A DNA stretch of 64,000 nt, taken from Candidatus Neomarinimicrobiota bacterium. GTDB taxonomy: Bacteria; Fidelibacterota; UBA8477; JABMPR01. Below are positions 8,555-16,546 of the stretch, piece by piece; within the stretch, counting starts at the first letter, position 1, and each line of letters starts with the position of its first letter. Made by a program: the position numbers and the translations under genes. The stretch covers positions 1 through 64,000 of the forward strand of contig JADHUM010000012.1 of the NCBI GenBank assembly GCA_016784545.1. The letters are read 5' to 3'. The notes beneath the pieces were generated by a model. It searched no databases, was not told where the DNA came from, and saw nothing but the letters and a program-made list of their open reading frames with translations.

Positions 8555-10074
8555 CACGACATGCACATGATTGGCTGGCGCGCTGGGCTTATTATACCCC
8601 AGATAAATTATTTCTTCGCGAACATGTCAGTGATCGTTCCTGGAGTTATGACCAATTCAATGAGGTGTCCAGGGCCTGTGCCAGATATCTGCAGCAGGAG
8701 ATGAAGCTCACCAAAGGCGACCGGATGGCGATATACTCCCGCAATCGCATGGAATATTTCATGCTCTATTTTGCAGCCATCAAACTTGGGGTCATTGTAG
8801 TACCTCTGAATTTTCGATTAACCCCAGTTGAATTAGATGTTTTGCTCACAGATGCGGAACCCCAGCTTATGATTTTTGAGGAAGACTATTCTGAGCAAGT
8901 CAACATGCTGAAATCCCTGCCCGATAGCTGTCAGAGAATGAATATTGAATCGCTTGGTTCCTACCTTGACAGGGAAGAAAATGCTTCTGCAATTGAGTTC
9001 GCCAATACCCCGATTGATTCTGAGGATCTGGTCATGATTCTCTATACTTCTGGAACCACTGGCGTACCCAAAGGTGCTATGATCACCCATAAAATGCTTT
9101 TCTGGAACTCAGTGAATACATCGCTGCGTCTGGATATTAATTCAAGCGATCATACTCAGGCCTATGCACCCCTTTTTCACACGGGAGGCTGGAACGTTCT
9201 CTTTACGCCCTTCCTACACCATGGAGCCTCTCATACTATCCTGGAAGGCTTTGACCCAGATATCATTTTGGAGTTGATCGAAAAAGAGGGGTCAACGGTT
9301 CTATTCGGTGTTCCAACCATGATGCAAATGTTGGCAGATTCACCCAGATTCCATACCACTGATCTTTCCAGCTTGCGCTATGCAGTGGTGGGAGGCGCTC
9401 CAATGCCCATTCCACTGATTGAAATCTGGCATCAAAAGGATGTCCCCATCAGGCAGGGTTACGGTCTCACAGAGGTGGGCCCCAATTGCTTCTCATTGAA
9501 TCAGGACGCAGCCATCAGCAAACAGGGGAGTATTGGATTCCCTAATTTCTACATGGATGCCCAGGTCTTGTCTGAATCTGGAGAAGAGGCAGGCATGGAT
9601 GAACCAGGTGAACTCTGTTTACGCTCGCCAGTGGTCACATCGGGGTATTGGCGCAAACCGGAGGAGACCAGGAACGCTATTGATGATGGGTGGTTTCATA
9701 CGGGTGACATGGCCCGAAAAGACAAAGATGGTTACTTTTATATCGTTGATCGCAAAAAGAACATGTTCATCAGCGGTGGTGAAAATGTGTATCCAGCTGA
9801 GGTTGAGGCAATCCTGATTCAACACCCCCATATCAAGGATGCCGCCGTAATTGGAATCCCAGATGAGCAATGGGGTGAAGTGGGTCTCGCCTTTCTTGTC
9901 GCAACAAGGGAAATTGAGATTGCAGAGGTCAGGGACTTCTGTCTGAAGTCGCTGGCAAAATATAAAACACCAAAACAGGTTTGTTTGATCGAAGCGCTAC
10001 CATTGAATGACTCTGGTAAGCTGGATCGCAAACATTTAATAGAAATGTACAAACAACAAAAGGAGACAAGATGA
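8551..10074 (+). CDS. AMP-dependent acyl-CoA synthetase
   Basis: A 507-aa adenylate-forming ligase of the medium/long-chain fatty acyl-CoA synthetase group, converting an acid, ATP and CoA to acyl-CoA, AMP and PPi. Visible core motifs are the P-loop YTSGTTGVPKGAM (about residues 165-177), GYGLTEVGP, GWFHTGDMARKDKDGY, the hinge region IVDRKKNM, and the catalytic Lys in SGKLDRKHL near the C-terminus. The start is a TTG overlapping the symporter stop by 4 bases; AAGAAGGA lies about 9 bases upstream and the nearby ATG at 8561 is out of frame. Tight coupling to the symporter argues that both handle the same substrate. Confidence 0.9.
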   Translation: MTRHAHDWLARWAYYTPDKLFLREHVSDRSWSYDQFNEVSRACARYLQQEMKLTKGDRMAIYSRNRMEYFMLYFAAIKLGVIVVPLNFRLTPVELDVLLTDAEPQLMIFEEDYSEQVNMLKSLPDSCQRMNIESLGSYLDREENASAIEFANTPIDSEDLVMILYTSGTTGVPKGAMITHKMLFWNSVNTSLRLDINSSDHTQAYAPLFHTGGWNVLFTPFLHHGASHTILEGFDPDIILELIEKEGSTVLFGVPTMMQMLADSPRFHTTDLSSLRYAVVGGAPMPIPLIEIWHQKDVPIRQGYGLTEVGPNCFSLNQDAAISKQGSIGFPNFYMDAQVLSESGEEAGMDEPGELCLRSPVVTSGYWRKPEETRNAIDDGWFHTGDMARKDKDGYFYIVDRKKNMFISGGENVYPAEVEAILIQHPHIKDAAVIGIPDEQWGEVGLAFLVATREIEIAEVRDFCLKSLAKYKTPKQVCLIEALPLNDSGKLDRKHLIEMYKQQKETR

Positions 10075-10559
10075 TGAAAAGATACACAATCCTGATGGTT
10101 CTGATTCTGGGACTACTGTTCGTGATGGGCTGTGAAGATGATTCAGGCACAGACGCCAATAACAATGATGTAGATGTATGGGTCGGCAATTGGTTAAGTG
10201 CCGGACCAAATGTGGCTGTGATCCTCTCCACATATTTTCAGTATGACAGCGTGAAAGTTGAGCTTGCTGAAGACAACACAGTAACACTTGAGACCCATGT
10301 TATTGGTGGCGCCTGGACATCTCAGGGAGGTACTTATGTACTCACTGAGTCAAGTGATTCTGAAATCGATGTCATTCAGCTCATTTATACAGCTTTTGAG
10401 CAAGAAGGTATCATCCAGATCAGTGGCGATACGCTAACACTGGAAGCCGTTCAGACGGTTCCAGATATTGCAGCAACGGTTCCAACACCTGCTGCAGGTT
10501 TTGGCGCAGACCCAACTCTGGGGACTTGGAATATTCAGACCTATATCCGTCAGGACTAA
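10071..10559 (+). CDS. Predicted lipoprotein of unknown function
   Basis: A 162-aa protein with a lipoprotein signal peptide: MMKRYT, a hydrophobic stretch, then the lipobox FVMGC (Cys21). The mature part starts with an acidic linker and looks like a small beta-sandwich or lipocalin-like fold (VWVGNW, VKVELAEDNTVTLET, GTWNIQTY), a description from strand pattern only. AGGAG (10061-10065) precedes two consecutive ATG codons (10071, 10074) and either could serve. It overlaps the acyl-CoA synthetase stop, so it belongs to the same transcript and probably sits in the periplasm or outer membrane beside the following barrel protein. I recognise no named family. Confidence 0.75.
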   Translation: MMKRYTILMVLILGLLFVMGCEDDSGTDANNNDVDVWVGNWLSAGPNVAVILSTYFQYDSVKVELAEDNTVTLETHVIGGAWTSQGGTYVLTESSDSEIDVIQLIYTAFEQEGIIQISGDTLTLEAVQTVPDIAATVPTPAAGFGADPTLGTWNIQTYIRQD

Positions 10560-10570
10560 GGTTTTTTAAT

Positions 10571-10600
10571 GTCGGGGTGTGATTTTTACACCCCGACAAC
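10571..10600 (+). terminator. Intra-operon hairpin
   Basis: Perfect 10-bp stem GTCGGGGTGT / ACACCCCGAC with a 7-base loop (10571-10597), just after the lipoprotein stop. Only a weak T-rich stretch follows (aacatttt), so it may be an attenuator or an mRNA-stabilising stem between the lipoprotein and barrel genes. Confidence 0.55.
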
Positions 10601-10617
10601 ATTTTAGGGAGAATGAT

Positions 10618-12180
10618 ATGCGCAAGATGCTTACGCGTGCATTGCTCGTGATGGTCCTTGCTCTGACCAGCTTCAGTCAGGCGCTTCCCATATGGACTGA
10701 GGGCAAGGAAACCATCAGAGATAAGAACGAATTGAGCTTTATCGGGTATTATCTCACTCGATATGAGGCTATTAATGTGGCTCCTACCAATGAGTTTCTT
10801 AAGGGTCAGGTTGTGGGACGTTTTTATGGCGGAAACACAACCAAAAGCTATTCCGATAGATATTCCAACTATGTTGAGCAACGCTTTTTAGGAATGTTGT
10901 CCTATTCACCACGCCTATTTGATGGCTGGGCACGTATGCGCATGTCATTTGAGCTGGATTGGACCTGGGGTGATGCCAATTATGGTGCGGGTGGAAATTT
11001 TGGAGGTGCTTTTGGTGCAGATTTTGTGAATCTGCAAACCCAAAACCTATTTATGGAATTCCATCCCAACAAAAAATGGTATGTGAATCTGGGACTGCTG
11101 CGTTTTTATGACAATACATCTGTTCCCTACTACACAGGTACCAGCGAGCTATTGACCACAGGGTATAGACTTTCTCTCTTTGCTTCCGATGCGACGGGTC
11201 TTTCGGCACATTATTCTCCCAATACCTATCAGCATTTCAAGGCTGGGGCCTATCAGCTATATGAAAACAATGTAGAACAGAATGATGATGTGTTTCTCTT
11301 TGAGTTTGATGCTGAACAGGATGTATCCATCAAAACCACACTTGGACTCACGGTTTATCATCTCAGGGATTATGGAAGTTCTCAGAATGGAGCTGGTGAA
11401 GGAGGTGTATCAATCCTGGGACAGGGGTTGAATTCATTGTTAGCGCCCTATAATGGTGTATTTCAATTCAATCTGGGGAATGAAACCTATACTGCAAATC
11501 TCTGGTGGATCGGGACACACTTTGATAGTGATCCCATGCTGGAGCAGGGGCGTTTTGGGATGAGTGGATTTGCTTATACCACACGTGGCCTGGTTAAAAC
11601 TGATACTCGGGAAATCGACGTAGCTGGGTATGCGGCAAATCTTCGTCTTGCCTATAAATATGGAAAGACCAATCGGGACAATATTGTCCTGGATGGAATA
11701 TTCTCAACAGGGGATACAGAAAACGTTGATGATGGGAAGTATACCGGCGTGCTCACGGGTAACAACTGGACCGCGCCTGGTGCTGTGTTCTTTGGGACTG
11801 GACTATACCTGTTGCTGCCTCACGGTGATGTGGTGAACCGCTACTATGCTTCAACCATCGATATCCAGAATATGGGTTATGGTCTCGTTGCTGGTGTGGG
11901 TCGACTCTCCTATGATGTCATCCCATACAAATTGAAAGTCGAAGGAAATCTAGGCTATGCCATTGCTCCAGTTGCTCCATTTGGTGGAGGCAACGCCATG
12001 GGTTTTGAGGCGAATATTGGTGTGACCTATACACCCAAAGTTTTCTTTGATATTGAGATGCATGCTGCTCATTTGAGTCTGGGAGATTTTTACGATTCTC
12101 CCTTGACCAATGGTGGTATTTCTGAGCGCCCCGCTGATCCCTGGACGCTAATTCTGCTCCTTAAATGGATCATGTTTTAG
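10618..12180 (+). CDS. Outer-membrane beta-barrel protein (porin-like)
   Basis: A 520-aa exported protein with a Sec signal peptide (MRKMLTRALLVMVLALTSFSQA). The rest is rich in aromatic and alternating polar/apolar residues typical of transmembrane beta strands, with Gly/Asn-rich loops, and it ends in a terminal Phe (LLLKWIMF), the usual BAM-recognition signature. ATG 10618 is chosen over an upstream start because AGGGAG lies 4-8 bases before it and the signal peptide begins there. I cannot assign a porin family. Its place between a lipoprotein and an exported hydrolase, downstream of symporter and CoA ligase genes, suggests outer-membrane passage of the operon substrate. Confidence 0.78.
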   Translation: MRKMLTRALLVMVLALTSFSQALPIWTEGKETIRDKNELSFIGYYLTRYEAINVAPTNEFLKGQVVGRFYGGNTTKSYSDRYSNYVEQRFLGMLSYSPRLFDGWARMRMSFELDWTWGDANYGAGGNFGGAFGADFVNLQTQNLFMEFHPNKKWYVNLGLLRFYDNTSVPYYTGTSELLTTGYRLSLFASDATGLSAHYSPNTYQHFKAGAYQLYENNVEQNDDVFLFEFDAEQDVSIKTTLGLTVYHLRDYGSSQNGAGEGGVSILGQGLNSLLAPYNGVFQFNLGNETYTANLWWIGTHFDSDPMLEQGRFGMSGFAYTTRGLVKTDTREIDVAGYAANLRLAYKYGKTNRDNIVLDGIFSTGDTENVDDGKYTGVLTGNNWTAPGAVFFGTGLYLLLPHGDVVNRYYASTIDIQNMGYGLVAGVGRLSYDVIPYKLKVEGNLGYAIAPVAPFGGGNAMGFEANIGVTYTPKVFFDIEMHAAHLSLGDFYDSPLTNGGISERPADPWTLILLLKWIMF

Positions 12181-12188
12181 GAGGCATC

Positions 12189-13136
12189 ATGAAGAAAATT
12201 ATACAAATATTCGTTTTTATATCAGTGATTGGAACACTCATGGGTGCCGGAACAGGATCTTATTATAAACTTCCCAACCTTGAATTTGATGAGCTGGATT
12301 ATGGTTTTCCTGTTAAGAATATTCAGATCGGGAATGTAGATCTGGCATATGTCGAACAAGGGGAAGGCCCCCAGACGATAATGCTGATTCATGGACTGGG
12401 GAGCTATGCCCGGGCCTGGACCAAGAACATTGAGGTGCTTGCCCAAACCCATAGAGTCATTGCTGTTGATTTACCTGGCTATGGACATTCCAGTAAGGGC
12501 TATTACGATTATTCCATGTCCTTTAATGCTGATGTGTTAAGACATTTTATTCAGAAATTGGGCTTGGGGACAGTGATCGTTGGAGGACATTCAATGGGTG
12601 GTCAAATTGCCATGACCCTGGCGCTTGAAAGTCCCGAGCTGGTGGAGAAATTGATTTTGATTTCCCCAGCTGGTTTTGAACGTTTTAATGAGGGCGAATC
12701 TGCCTGGATGAAGAACGTCATGACCCCTGAATTGGTGAGGGATACGCCCGTCCGAGCCATTGCCAAAAATGTCAGTATTAATTTTTATGACTTCCCTGAA
12801 GATGCAGCCTGGATGATTACTGATCGGATTCAGCTGCGAGGTGCTGCAGACTTTTATGACTATTGCTATGCTGTATCAAAGAATGTTGAGGGCATGTTGA
12901 GGGGTGTTGTGTGGGATAAGTTGGATCAAATCAAGCAGCCCACTCTGGTTCTGTTTGGTGCCAATGATGCACTCATTCCAAACCGATTTTTACATCCTGG
13001 CTGGACCAAAGAAATAGCTGAAATAGCCAATGAAATACCAAATAGCACGGTGACGGTTATTCCAAGGTGTGGACACTTTGTCCAATTGGATGCACCGGAC
13101 GCTGCCAATAAGGCTATTTTAGAATTTATAAAATAA
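12189..13136 (+). CDS. Exported alpha/beta hydrolase
   Basis: A 315-aa alpha/beta-hydrolase-fold enzyme with an N-terminal signal-like hydrophobic segment (residues 4-20). The oxyanion motif HGLGS is at residues 68-72, the nucleophile elbow GGHSMGG places Ser135, the acid is Asp260 (LFGANDALIP) and the base His296 (RCGHFVQLDAPD), so the triad is complete. This points to an esterase or lipase acting in the periplasm or at the envelope. TAGGAGG (12178-12184) just before ATG 12189 fixes the start, which is 8 bases after the barrel-protein stop. Together they suggest the operon hydrolyses an ester outside the cytoplasm and imports the acid. OleB-type function was considered and disfavoured because of export. 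Confidence 0.85.
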   Translation: MKKIIQIFVFISVIGTLMGAGTGSYYKLPNLEFDELDYGFPVKNIQIGNVDLAYVEQGEGPQTIMLIHGLGSYARAWTKNIEVLAQTHRVIAVDLPGYGHSSKGYYDYSMSFNADVLRHFIQKLGLGTVIVGGHSMGGQIAMTLALESPELVEKLILISPAGFERFNEGESAWMKNVMTPELVRDTPVRAIAKNVSINFYDFPEDAAWMITDRIQLRGAADFYDYCYAVSKNVEGMLRGVVWDKLDQIKQPTLVLFGANDALIPNRFLHPGWTKEIAEIANEIPNSTVTVIPRCGHFVQLDAPDAANKAILEFIK

Positions 13137-13159
13137 ACAGTGCTATATCTGGAAATGGA

Positions 13160-13192
13160 GCCGCGTCGGTTTGCACTGACGTGGCTTTTTTT
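13160..13192 (+). terminator. Rho-independent terminator of the operon
   Basis: A 10-bp stem with two G-U pairs (GCCGCGTCGG / CTGACGTGGC) and a TTTGCA loop, followed by seven T residues. It ends the plus-strand operon; its T run overlaps the stop codon of the convergent thioesterase gene. Confidence 0.85.
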
Positions 13193-13727
13193 ATTGGGGA
13201 GAGTTTGGCGGCCAGGGTCGCTGGCTTTCAGCATTGATCCAGGCTTTAACCCAGTCTGGTAATTCACCGGTCCAGGTATTATTCGGAAACTCCTTCATGA
13301 CCTGCTCAGCTGGGACCAATCCATTGTTCGAAACAACCCCAGCCTTGATGAGGGCCGAAGAACAGATGGTTTCTCCCTGACACATTTTCTGGAGAAAATA
13401 GAACCAGCGCCCATCGTGACCAATGACCTCACTGTGTAATTGAAACTTTTTCCACAGGGTTATTCTGCGCCGGTAGCGAATACTGGAGCCGCCAACTGCA
13501 AAACCCCATTTCTTTTGTGAGATGAGCTTCATCAAGCCGCCTCTTACCCCAAGATCATAACGCCCCAGGTCCATAAGGGTCAGCTGTCTCCCATTATTGA
13601 TTTCTCCATAGTGGTCAATATCAGAAAACCCCGCTCGAAGATTTAGAATACCGGTATCACCGAAATTCAGTGAGCTACGATGTTTGGCTGAGAGAATGGT
13701 TTTAATGGTTCTGAGATAGGGGTACAT
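13191..13727 (-). CDS. Hotdog-fold acyl-CoA thioesterase-like protein (THEM6/4HBT type)
   Basis: A 178-aa protein. The central region (FSDIDHYGEINNGRQLTLMD, with LGRYDLGVRGGL after it) has the DxDxxxHxNN-like layout of 4HBT hotdog thioesterases; here it reads DIDHYGEINNGRQL. Following strands (VGGSSIRYRRRITLWKKFQLHSEVIG) also match the fold, and the overall pattern resembles THEM6-like proteins. It probably hydrolyses acyl-CoA thioesters in the cytoplasm. The start is supported by AAGGA 7-8 bases upstream. The gene stands alone and converges on the operon of 4809-13136. Confidence 0.7.
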   Translation of the reverse strand: MYPYLRTIKTILSAKHRSSLNFGDTGILNLRAGFSDIDHYGEINNGRQLTLMDLGRYDLGVRGGLMKLISQKKWGFAVGGSSIRYRRRITLWKKFQLHSEVIGHDGRWFYFLQKMCQGETICSSALIKAGVVSNNGLVPAEQVMKEFPNNTWTGELPDWVKAWINAESQRPWPPNSPQ

Positions 13728-13876
13728 GGAGAATTCCTTAGAAATTTATTTAGTGACTCAGGCATGCTAACTCCTGGCAACTGCTTCCCAAGAAATAATT
13801 AGGATTAAAATTGATTAATTAGCGGGGATACAAACTCAAAAGGGAGAATTTTAAAAAAAGCAGCAGGAATATCAGT

Positions 13877-14371
13877 CTATATCATCGCCAACAGCTTATT
13901 CTTTTGTTTCTTGAACTCTTTTTCTGTGATGAGCTGTCTGGAGTGCATTTGATGCAGCGTTTCGATTTGCCCAATTAGATACTCAGTAGTTGCTTCCTGG
14001 GCATCTGGATTCAGAGACATTCCGATACGATTGAGTAGCGTCTTTTTGGCCCGTTCAAAATCCTTTTCAGTTATCAAACCACGTGTCATCAGGTCATTCA
14101 AGGCAGCAATGTCTTCTGCCACACTTTCGACTGTGATGGTGACCAGATTAGTCGGGTAAGTAGTGGTCGATTGGGTGGTGACCACGACAGGTCGATTATA
14201 TCTATAATACCCATAATATCCATATGCTGAGTAGTAGTTATTGTAGTGGTGGGGGTAATAGGAGTGGTGATAGTTCCTCACAGGGTGATGATGATTTCTT
14301 CTTGATCGAGGACCAGCCTGCAACATGACCGAAAGGATGAGTAATAGGACAATAAGTTTGCTAAGTTTCAT
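13877..14371 (-). CDS. Secreted His/Tyr-rich protein with two SHOCT-type domains
   Basis: A 164-aa exported protein. After a signal peptide (MKLSKLIVLLLILSVMLQA) comes a His/Tyr-rich low-complexity stretch of about 45 residues (HHPVRNYHHSYYPHHYNNYY), then two copies of a SHOCT-like helical hairpin: IAALNDLMTRGLITEKDFER (about 89-108) and IETLHQMHSRQLITEKEFKK (about 136-155). SHOCT domains are short oligomerisation or targeting modules, normally single and C-terminal, so a tandem pair behind a possible metal-binding or surface-exposed segment is unusual. GAGG lies 7 bases before the ATG. Function unknown; the localisation is inferred from the signal peptide. Confidence 0.75.
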   Translation of the reverse strand: MKLSKLIVLLLILSVMLQAGPRSRRNHHHPVRNYHHSYYPHHYNNYYSAYGYYGYYRYNRPVVVTTQSTTTYPTNLVTITVESVAEDIAALNDLMTRGLITEKDFERAKKTLLNRIGMSLNPDAQEATTEYLIGQIETLHQMHSRQLITEKEFKKQKNKLLAMI

Positions 14372-14421
14372 AATACACCTCTTTCTATGTAATCCCTTTG
14401 ACCCCAGAAGTTCCTCATTGG

Positions 14422-15231
14422 TTAATTTGAGCGAGGCTCGAGACTGCTTTGATAAGCTCGACGGGCAATATGAGCACCCCCCAGTGCACCTACAGTTTGT
14501 GGGTTTTCGGGAATATTCAAGGTAAGTCCCAGCTTCTCTTCCAACAATTTTACCAGACCCTTATTATGGGCAACCCCTCCTGACAGGGTGACTTCGCCTT
14601 CAATACCAATCGAGGTGACCATGCTCCAAATCCGGTTCACAATAGACCGCTGCAAACCATGTACGATATCTTTTCGCGGGGTATTTTTGGCCAGGAGGGA
14701 GATGACCTCACTCTCAGCGAAGACCGTGCAGGTGCTACTAATTGGTGCAGATTCTCCCTCAATATTCAGAGGGCTGCTCAATTCATCCAGATCAAGATCC
14801 AGACGGTTGGCCATGACCTCGAGAAAACGACCTGTTCCAGCGGCACATTTATCGTTCATGGTAAAATCAAGCATACGACCCCGTGAATCTATCTGTATAA
14901 CCTTGCTATCCTGACCACCAATATCAATGACAGTGCCTGTTTTTGGAAATAGTTGATGCGCACCGACTCCATGGCAACTGATTTCAGTGGTTTTTCCAGT
15001 GGCAAAAACCACTGAGGCACGTCCGTACCCTGTAGCAGTGATTCTTGTGATGCGATCCCGGGTGAGATCTGCCAATTTTAGAGCAGCGTCAAAGGCTTCT
15101 TCAGCTGCTGCGGACCCATTCACACCAGTGGGGATGACAATTTCAGAAAGAACTTTTCCTGAAAGATCAATGATGGATACATCAGTGCTGAGTGACCCTA
15201 CATCCACGCCAGCGAAATAAAGATCAGCCAT
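14422..15231 (-). CDS. 2-hydroxyacyl-CoA dehydratase activator (ASKHA ATPase)
   Basis: A 269-aa BadF/HgdC-family activase. It binds ATP through an ASKHA fold (GVDVGSLSTDVS at residues 8-19; DIGGQDSK at 103-110) and injects a high-energy electron into the dehydratase. The two cysteines that hold the dimer-bridging [4Fe-4S] cluster are present: Cys129 (NDKCAAGTGRF) and Cys168 (SSTCTVFAESE). ATG 15231 is chosen over longer in-frame starts because GGAAGGA lies just upstream. It overlaps the preceding dehydratase-subunit gene by 8 bases, so the three genes form one coupled operon. The length and motifs match active HgdC-type proteins. Confidence 0.92.
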   Translation of the reverse strand: MADLYFAGVDVGSLSTDVSIIDLSGKVLSEIVIPTGVNGSAAAEEAFDAALKLADLTRDRITRITATGYGRASVVFATGKTTEISCHGVGAHQLFPKTGTVIDIGGQDSKVIQIDSRGRMLDFTMNDKCAAGTGRFLEVMANRLDLDLDELSSPLNIEGESAPISSTCTVFAESEVISLLAKNTPRKDIVHGLQRSIVNRIWSMVTSIGIEGEVTLSGGVAHNKGLVKLLEEKLGLTLNIPENPQTVGALGGAHIARRAYQSSLEPRSN

Positions 15232-16546
15232 GTTTTGATCCTTCCAGGGTTTCACAAAAGGCTTCGAGCCGAGTGTGGATCTGCTGCTCGGACCATACCC
15301 GCTCATCTGCGATGTCTGCATCCAGAATAACAGCAGGTAGATCAAGATCAGCAGTGATGGCCTTACGCAGATCAAATTGACCTACCGAATAGGGTTTGCA
15401 GCTGCGTGTTGAATGCATGACCATCCCATCCACCGCATAGGTCTTGATCATCTTTTTCATCAAATCAAGACGGTGCTTCAAATTGTTGTTCAAAATGATT
15501 TGCCCATACGTTTTAGCCATGGAAGTCCAGGGGTCTTTCACATCAAGATATCCTGTTGTCTCAGCCCAGGCATTGGTATAGGTGGCAGTCACAAAATTCA
15601 TTTTTCTCTCAGCAAAAAATGTAGCTAAAAACCGAACCTTATACCAGATGGCAATATTATCCCAGATCAAGCGATAACGTTCATTACTGATAGCGCCAAT
15701 TCCCTGAGAAACTCGAGTGTCGATCTCCTCCATCAATATATGGTAGTAATCTTGTGCCACAGGCAAACCGCGCAGGGATACAATGGGAGCAAGATGACCA
15801 AAGGCGTCAAAGATGGTCATGGGCGCAGGTTGAGCCTTCATGGCATCCAGGATGGCACCCCAGGTCCTGGAGGTTTCCATGGAGCGTTTGAGGATATCCT
15901 CAAAAATATTTAGATAAAATACTCGTCCTGAAACCCGCTCAAGGATGGGGATCATATCCTGTAGTTGTTGAGCCATATAATTGATATCGGCTTCAGTCTG
16001 CTCCGTAGTAACAAAGGGAGCATCGAAATGAATCAGGGGAATGTCAAGTTCATGAGCAATGGCCTTATACCAGTAGAGGACGGTCTGACAGATGTTGTTT
16101 GAACAAAATAACAAATCCGGTTTGGGCAGTTTCCCGGCTGGTGTTTTACCGGACAGCATATGTCCCAGATCGATACGGGCATACGAACATAAATCTTGGC
16201 TAAATCCACTTCCTTCGGCGATTCCACAGTATTCAGCGCCCTGTTTTTTGGCTCCTACCAGTGCCGAATGGTTCTCAGGATAGATGGTATAGAAATCAAA
16301 AGCTCTCAGGAGTTCCACGGGAGCACCACTGGTGACCCAGGCGACTTTTTTTACGCCAGGAGCATATCTGGAGAGGAAATAATGGCGACTGAGAATCTCT
16401 TTCAGACGCTTATTGGATTCCAGGGGTGGTCCAAATGCCTTGGGGATGGGACGGGGTCTCCGCTTTCTGAATTCTTGAAGCGCCATGAGAGCGGGAGCTC
16501 CATAATCTTTCATGATTTTATATTTTAACTCTGCTCTGATACTCAT
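15224..16546 (-). CDS. 2-hydroxyacyl-CoA dehydratase / benzoyl-CoA reductase family subunit
   Basis: A 440-aa cytoplasmic iron-sulfur subunit of the HgdA/HgdB-BcrB/BcrC family. Conserved cluster-ligand-type cysteines are visible: EYCGIAEGSGFSQDLC, CSNNICQTV, and the family signature HSTRSCKPYSVGQFDL near the C-terminus. The family performs radical dehydration of (R)-2-hydroxyacyl-CoA or reductive dearomatisation of aryl-CoA, driven by the activator. The start overlaps the stop of the 375-aa partner subunit by 4 bases. The RSCKPYS signature is shared by both activities, so the substrate is not settled; amino-acid fermentation is the simpler reading given the tryptophanase elsewhere in the window. 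Confidence 0.85.
   Translation of the reverse strand: MSIRAELKYKIMKDYGAPALMALQEFRKRRPRPIPKAFGPPLESNKRLKEILSRHYFLSRYAPGVKKVAWVTSGAPVELLRAFDFYTIYPENHSALVGAKKQGAEYCGIAEGSGFSQDLCSYARIDLGHMLSGKTPAGKLPKPDLLFCSNNICQTVLYWYKAIAHELDIPLIHFDAPFVTTEQTEADINYMAQQLQDMIPILERVSGRVFYLNIFEDILKRSMETSRTWGAILDAMKAQPAPMTIFDAFGHLAPIVSLRGLPVAQDYYHILMEEIDTRVSQGIGAISNERYRLIWDNIAIWYKVRFLATFFAERKMNFVTATYTNAWAETTGYLDVKDPWTSMAKTYGQIILNNNLKHRLDLMKKMIKTYAVDGMVMHSTRSCKPYSVGQFDLRKAITADLDLPAVILDADIADERVWSEQQIHTRLEAFCETLEGSKHG

Noticed and set aside
5300-13136. OleABCD-type long-chain olefin synthesis cluster (KAS III-like, SDR, AMP ligase and alpha/beta hydrolase are all present).
   Set aside because: The KAS homologue lacks the His and Asn needed for OleA-type condensation, the SDR is a short FabG-like type rather than the longer OleD, the ligase looks like a normal acyl-CoA synthetase, and the hydrolase is exported.
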